Assembly (NCBI GenBank): GCA_030065095.1
Contig: JASJDP010000002.1
Coordinates: 96,898-160,897 of the forward strand
Length of the DNA: 64,000 nt
Reading direction: 5' to 3'
From: Rhodobacter sp.
GTDB lineage: Bacteria; Pseudomonadota; Alphaproteobacteria; Rhodobacterales; Rhodobacteraceae
The notes under the pieces were generated by a model that saw only the letters and a list, made by a program, of their open reading frames with translations, was not told the DNA's origin and made no database searches. Below are positions 61,501 to 64,000 of this stretch, piece by piece. Each line of letters opens with the position of its first letter. The first letter of the stretch is position 1. Both the position numbers and the translations under genes were made by a program.

Positions 61501-62966
61501 TCCAGAAGCTCATCGACTACAGGCCATAAGTCAGGGTGCGTGAAGCGCTTTACGTCATCATGATAGAACCACTCGCCTCTGTATCGAAGGTCATCATATA
61601 GACGCGCTTGGTTGCGCAGTATGATCTCCTTGTCACCCACAGATAATGATTTTGGGTCTCCAGTCTCGATGAGAAGGGCAGGTCTGACATTCGCGACAAC
61701 CGCCTTTGCGGAGCTGTTCAAGGCTGCCAGCCAGCCCATGACGTGTTCTGTCGACTGTGGAATCGACTGCCGTCCGAGTCCCTCGGCAAGAAGCGGCGCG
61801 ATTGTCGTTTCGGATTGTGCTCTCGCTCGCAAGCTCTCGTCGAAATGCTCAGCAGCGAGGAAGTCCCGCAACTCCCGGTGTGCGAATCTGATGCGCCCTC
61901 CAATAGATGGCTGAAACAGCCCGCAAGCGAGCAGTTGACGGACCTCTGTGGTTGTCCAAGCTTCCACATCTGTAGATAGGATGTTTGCAGCATTCATGGC
62001 ATCGCCTGCTGCCAACGGAAGGACCGAGAAATCCTGTTTGCCCGACAAAACCACGAAAGCTGCAAGTTTTGCCGCGGCCTTGCGTGCCCTGTTTATGTCA
62101 ATGCTTAAGCGATCCTTGATTTCAGATCTACCGAACAGCCGCCACGTTACCAAATCGCGCATTACTTGAAGTCTTGATTTAAAGATTTCTTCGGGGGAGC
62201 GGCCCTCATCAACCGCCTTTTTCCAGACGTCTAAGAATTGATGCGCGTCCAGCGGTTGCTGGATTAGTCCTGTGGAAAGATGGGAGTTCACGGCATTGAT
62301 GAAGTCCACGGGCTCCACATCGCGAGAAACAGCAAGTTTCTCAATGTCCCCGGTCGCCAGCGGCGCGAGACGATAAATCTTGTGTTTTGGATCGTCTGCT
62401 CCCAAGTCCTGTTTGGCATCTCTTGTTTGCCTTATGAAACGAGTTAGACGTCTTACATCGACGTCCCCAAGCCACTCGCTTGGGCGACTGGTAACCAGAA
62501 CATGCAGGGGTTCCTGTCGTCGCCCGACCTCTCGTGAGACAATGTCTAGGGCCTTTTCCAGCGCACTTTCATTGCGTGAAGACGGTAGGCGCGCCTCGTC
62601 GAGAGCGTCAAAAAACAGAAATCCGCCTTTTTTTGACCGCTTCCATTTTTCAAAGCGCTCAACTTGATCTTCCAATTCGAAGTCGAATGAACCAACCAAG
62701 TTCCCATCTTGTAAGGCCTCCAAGCGCAACAGAAATGCGTCTTGCCCCGCCTCAAGGTGTCGCATCACTTGCTGCCGAACTTCGGTTGTTTTACCCGAAC
62801 CAGCGGTGCCTAGGAGTACGGAAACATCGTTCGAGAGAATTTCTTCCCACGTTTTCCCCATCTCGCGTGTCGCGAGCGAAGCCCAAATGTTTTCAGACTC
62901 GTTCTCAAAATCGCCAGTGGTGACTTCCAAAAAACGTCGAGACAAGGAAACATAATCGGCGGTCAA
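58596..62966 (-). CDS. NACHT/STAND-like NTPase with C-terminal PD-(D/E)xK-like domain
   Basis: A 1456-aa protein. Walker A is GTAGSGKT (53-60), Walker B FLFFDALDEA (116-125) with the double-acidic NACHT/STAND form, and a sensor stretch LVTSRPSEW lies at 157-165. FAHRELRDFLAA (361-372) is the winged-helix motif of NACHT proteins. A helical, repeat-rich middle of about 900 residues probably forms the sensor. At the C-terminus, Asp1328 (RPDLRM), Glu1344-x-Lys1346 (VEIKLAD) and Gln1365 fit a PD-(D/E)xK nuclease core. It starts with TTG because a stop lies three codons upstream of the first candidate. It is AT-rich compared with host genes. It follows the Mrr-like gene by 48 bp. Anti-phage function is inferred. 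Confidence 0.85.
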   Translation of the reverse strand: MTADYVSLSRRFLEVTTGDFENESENIWASLATREMGKTWEEILSNDVSVLLGTAGSGKTTEVRQQVMRHLEAGQDAFLLRLEALQDGNLVGSFDFELEDQVERFEKWKRSKKGGFLFFDALDEARLPSSRNESALEKALDIVSREVGRRQEPLHVLVTSRPSEWLGDVDVRRLTRFIRQTRDAKQDLGADDPKHKIYRLAPLATGDIEKLAVSRDVEPVDFINAVNSHLSTGLIQQPLDAHQFLDVWKKAVDEGRSPEEIFKSRLQVMRDLVTWRLFGRSEIKDRLSIDINRARKAAAKLAAFVVLSGKQDFSVLPLAAGDAMNAANILSTDVEAWTTTEVRQLLACGLFQPSIGGRIRFAHRELRDFLAAEHFDESLRARAQSETTIAPLLAEGLGRQSIPQSTEHVMGWLAALNSSAKAVVANVRPALLIETGDPKSLSVGDKEIILRNQARLYDDLRYRGEWFYHDDVKRFTHPDLWPVVDELLDQSSSPELTDFLIEVARFGQMEPLAPKLAGYVSNSEIGYRSKAEACAALDEIGDQAFRADALSEALTASPPGAEDTDSSPNWNMFLLKALKYGSGEATLLDSINILSRIQRERSNYSSATSQYLIEILEGLPKPQKQIWLSILLRFASSGRSKSRYRIPKASARYRRFVPAVIYLASEFLIDKEMRPDDEDLLNAVEMAMGKDDRIDVFGRKALTKQLASGLRARPDVKHALVQRRIALFSDRVQRHRVPFGVIYPLEFDDKEENGYVFDQSDVSHYCELASKASDQFERAFLLDLSQTILAELRGEEHSNALGEFRKYLKKYGDDDQRRQFGVGGWFLRIKSRFQHQYRYDAQRWFRGKKEAVQSWRTARKNRKFITSNRKSIAAGDFDNSNAVWLFDKAPNNLGSGTIRAVQEECGSKVAQLFSDGLRQYWKTHDTSYAERRTYLGHIGLAGVNLDYSFGELPSDADLARKAFRYAFHEAGGFPKWVDELAQNFPSQFCSEIKGALLTDFNSEQGDDDHHVSECVRKIAYSGAGIRSLVAPMLLRMMMCALPSNRRDRMLCLDIVARAPTVEQNRFSRFLVSGYRAALTRFDFREAWGWLDGLMNANSSAAKSVLLSTFGDLHSAGQRALYFEYLGREGNKPALEESSGEVRGEYKQDVILLEWLVEASYLAWPPEKDVKHESVYSPGKKDHAESNRRNYTNMLAAFQTPDAVSAFGRLARAKALSSYRHTFLYQIELMKRGAGRRPELSPDEAIQFLNDQSKPPATVDEFRKLCQTHLETLLERLHTSDDDESAFFRRGEAKEGDLRNWLAARLRDVGERYYTVVREQEVAGEKRPDLRMHSRVDALGKVSVEIKLADMKHWTGDELVNTPGEQLSKQYLFEPSSHTGIYVLVNAARPRRVEKDKKTKKVKRSAFRKTVAGKAVNFEELVAYVGEKCAAVNEGLANGKMVVAVTRDISEKPSDTM

Positions 62967-63014
62967 AGAATGAAGGCTCTCTTGCTAGTGCTAATTTCCG
63001 AATAGTCTTTGATA

Positions 63015-63602
63015 CTAACCAAGGCGCGCGTTGCTTTCATGCCTTAACCACTCTGCCAATGGGGTGACCCGCTCATCAGTAAGAATCGAAATTGTGGTCT
63101 TGTGGGCTTCTGCCCGGACCATCTGTCCCGCGAATTTTGGCAAGTTCGGTGGATAGTTTGCTTCGGACAACGCTTCTCTACTGCGAGTGAAATAGGTCGC
63201 CTTGCCGTCCAGGAAAACCACCAATGCAACACCTGCGCTCGCTGCAAACTCAACAGCACCACTCTGAAATCCCAAAGTTGAGAACAAAATGGATTTTTGC
63301 GCGCCAACGGCTTGGGCTTTGGAGTGAACGCCCAGAATGACATCTCGCTCTGCTGGCTGTCTGTGCCTTTTGCACTCGATCAAGACACAGACTTTTGTGC
63401 CCCCAAAAATCTCGAACTCCGCCCAGCCATCAATGCTGTATTCGCCACCATTGCCAGGTATTCTTTCTAGGTGATTGATGGTGAATCCCTGAAGCTCTTG
63501 CCCCGCCGATCGAAGCCAAGCTACAACCTGTTTTTCATAGTCTTCTGGCGTAACCTTGATAGGATTGTCGGGGTTCCACCTCGGATTGTTTGCAGCCTTC
63601 AA
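63015..63602 (-). CDS. Mrr-like restriction endonuclease
   Basis: A 195-aa Mrr_cat-like nuclease. It opens with DYEKQVVAWLRSAG. The PD-(D/E)xK core has Asp58 (YSIDGWAEFEI) and Glu76-x-Lys78 (VLIECKRH). SKAQAVGAQKSILFSTLGFQSGAVEFAASAGVALV is the typical post-core strand and helix. No methyltransferase is present, so it is not a classical restriction-modification pair. It starts with TTG directly after an in-frame stop. A TAAGGA site with 8-nt spacing, overlapping the stop of the upstream frame, supports this start. It is likely cotranscribed with the NACHT gene. Confidence 0.87.
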   Translation of the reverse strand: MKAANNPRWNPDNPIKVTPEDYEKQVVAWLRSAGQELQGFTINHLERIPGNGGEYSIDGWAEFEIFGGTKVCVLIECKRHRQPAERDVILGVHSKAQAVGAQKSILFSTLGFQSGAVEFAASAGVALVVFLDGKATYFTRSREALSEANYPPNLPKFAGQMVRAEAHKTTISILTDERVTPLAEWLRHESNARLG

Positions 63603-63613
63603 CTATCAAGTCC

Positions 63614-63871
63614 TTAAGGTTTGGCTTTTGGCGGAGTATGTATAGCACCGCTTGTGACAACAAGGTCGTTGAAGCAGTAGAATGAGCGATTTGGACCAAT
63701 GTCCGCTATGTGGGCTGCGAGTGCAGCATCCAAGCTAGGTGGTGAGAGTCCGGTTGGGGCCGACAACTGCGCGGCGCTAGTCCTTGGTATGCTCGTATTC
63801 CCTAAAATGGCGAGAGTTTTCAACAGTAGGCCAATCGGTTCTTTCGGCTCGTCTCCGGGCGGCCCAACTTC
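63614..63871 (-). pseudogene. 5'-truncated gene remnant upstream of the Mrr-like gene
   Basis: The open frame runs from the IS boundary (in-frame TAG at 63872-63874) to a TAA at 63614. Up to 86 residues are readable (from DEPKEPIGLLLKTLAILG to HTPPKAKP), or 69 from an internal TTG. The part ILGNTSIPRTSAAQLSAPTGLSPPSLDAALAAH could be a small helical or HTH-like domain, but no family is recognised. Its stop overlaps the ribosome-binding site of the Mrr-like gene, so it was probably the preceding operon gene, now cut by the insertion sequence. It could still be expressed as a short protein. Confidence 0.5.
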
Positions 63872-63874
63872 CTA

Positions 63875-64000
63875 GGGTCAGGACTCATAGCCAGAATATG
63901 ACGACGGCGGCAAGCGCGCAGGCTGAGAGGAATACCTTCGGGCATCGGTCGTAGCGCGTCGCGATGCGTCTCCAGTCCTTGAGGCGAGCGAAGCTGTTTT
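63875..64000 (-). mobile_element. IS5-family insertion sequence (one end, runs off window)
   Basis: The last 126 bp hold the end of an IS5-type element. The likely terminal repeat begins at GGGTCAGGACTCAT, next to CTAG, a common target for this group. The transposase C-terminus lies inside. The other end and the target duplication are outside the window, so the boundary is approximate. Confidence 0.75.
63885..64000 (-). CDS. IS5-family transposase, C-terminal fragment (runs off window)
   Basis: The minus strand reads NSFARLKDWRRIATRYDRCPKVFLSACALAAVVIFWL and then a stop, a very characteristic end of IS427-group IS5 transposases, where RLKDWRRIATRYD contains the conserved R and Y/D of the DDE catalytic core end. 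Only about 38 codons are inside the window. Whether the transposase is intact cannot be told. Confidence 0.88.
   Translation of the reverse strand, partial: NSFARLKDWRRIATRYDRCPKVFLSACALAAVVIFWL

Noticed and set aside
1..64000. tRNA, rRNA or CRISPR array
   Set aside because: Scanning by eye for T-loop sequences, cloverleaf ends and regularly spaced identical repeats gave nothing convincing. The repeats found are hairpins or the two-copy element, not CRISPR.

Overview
The window is high-GC alphaproteobacterial DNA. It most likely comes from a Rhodobacterales (Roseobacter/Paracoccus-like) chromosome. This rests on tatABC followed by a DUF815 ATPase gene, the surE-pcm-nlpD-like order, a polyamine ABC operon ending in a PuuA-type ligase, two Hint-domain secreted proteins, phaR, a TAXI-TRAP system and an RpoH-type sigma factor. 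It is an inference from gene content, not a database match. No rRNA, tRNA or CRISPR array was seen.

Layout. 1-5.5 kb (minus strand): start of prfC, an AT-rich pentapeptide-repeat gene with phased 11-bp repeats upstream, a Tat-exported multicopper oxidase, a tandem universal stress protein and a small Hint protein. 5.8-9.2 kb: an SDR with an altered active site, an orphan iron-type ABC ATPase, a rhizavidin-like secreted avidin and a YafY/WYL regulator. 9.4-13.1 kb: tatABC, a DUF815 ATPase and two paralogous secreted proteins. 13.1-18.8 kb (minus): a large RTX/Hint protein, then surE-pcm-nlpD. 18.9-24.5 kb (minus): a complete polyamine uptake operon (binding protein, ATPase, two permeases) ending in a gamma-glutamylputrescine synthetase-like enzyme. 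A class III aminotransferase at 25.9 kb probably continues the same catabolism. 27.4-32.7 kb: a homoprotocatechuate meta-cleavage cluster (hpaR, F, E, D, G, H). 32.8-37.8 kb: an RND efflux pump divergent from its TetR regulator over a 40-bp palindromic operator. 38.2-45.0 kb: an IclR regulator, TAXI-TRAP transporter, phosphonate-monoesterase/sulfatase and alkylsulfatase-like MBL hydrolase, which look like an uptake-and-hydrolysis unit for an ester substrate. 45.2-58.0 kb: a Kef-type antiporter pair, mnmH, phaR, a DUF6476-like/rluA pair with overlapping divergent starts, small conserved genes, an oxidoreductase, a beta-barrel candidate and rpoH.

From about 58.6 kb to the end the composition becomes clearly AT-richer. 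This looks like an acquired defence-type locus: a 1456-aa NACHT/STAND ATPase with a C-terminal PD-(D/E)xK-like domain, preceded in the same operon by an Mrr-like nuclease, which is preceded by a frame cut off by an IS5-family element running off the window. This is the best candidate for an undescribed system.

Several non-coding repeats stand out. There is a 132-bp element with terminal inverted repeats in two opposite copies (38.0 and 49.1 kb), four TCGA-centred hairpins between hpaE and hpaD, a related double hairpin at 42.0 and 45.1 kb, and hairpin stacks inside the polyamine operon.
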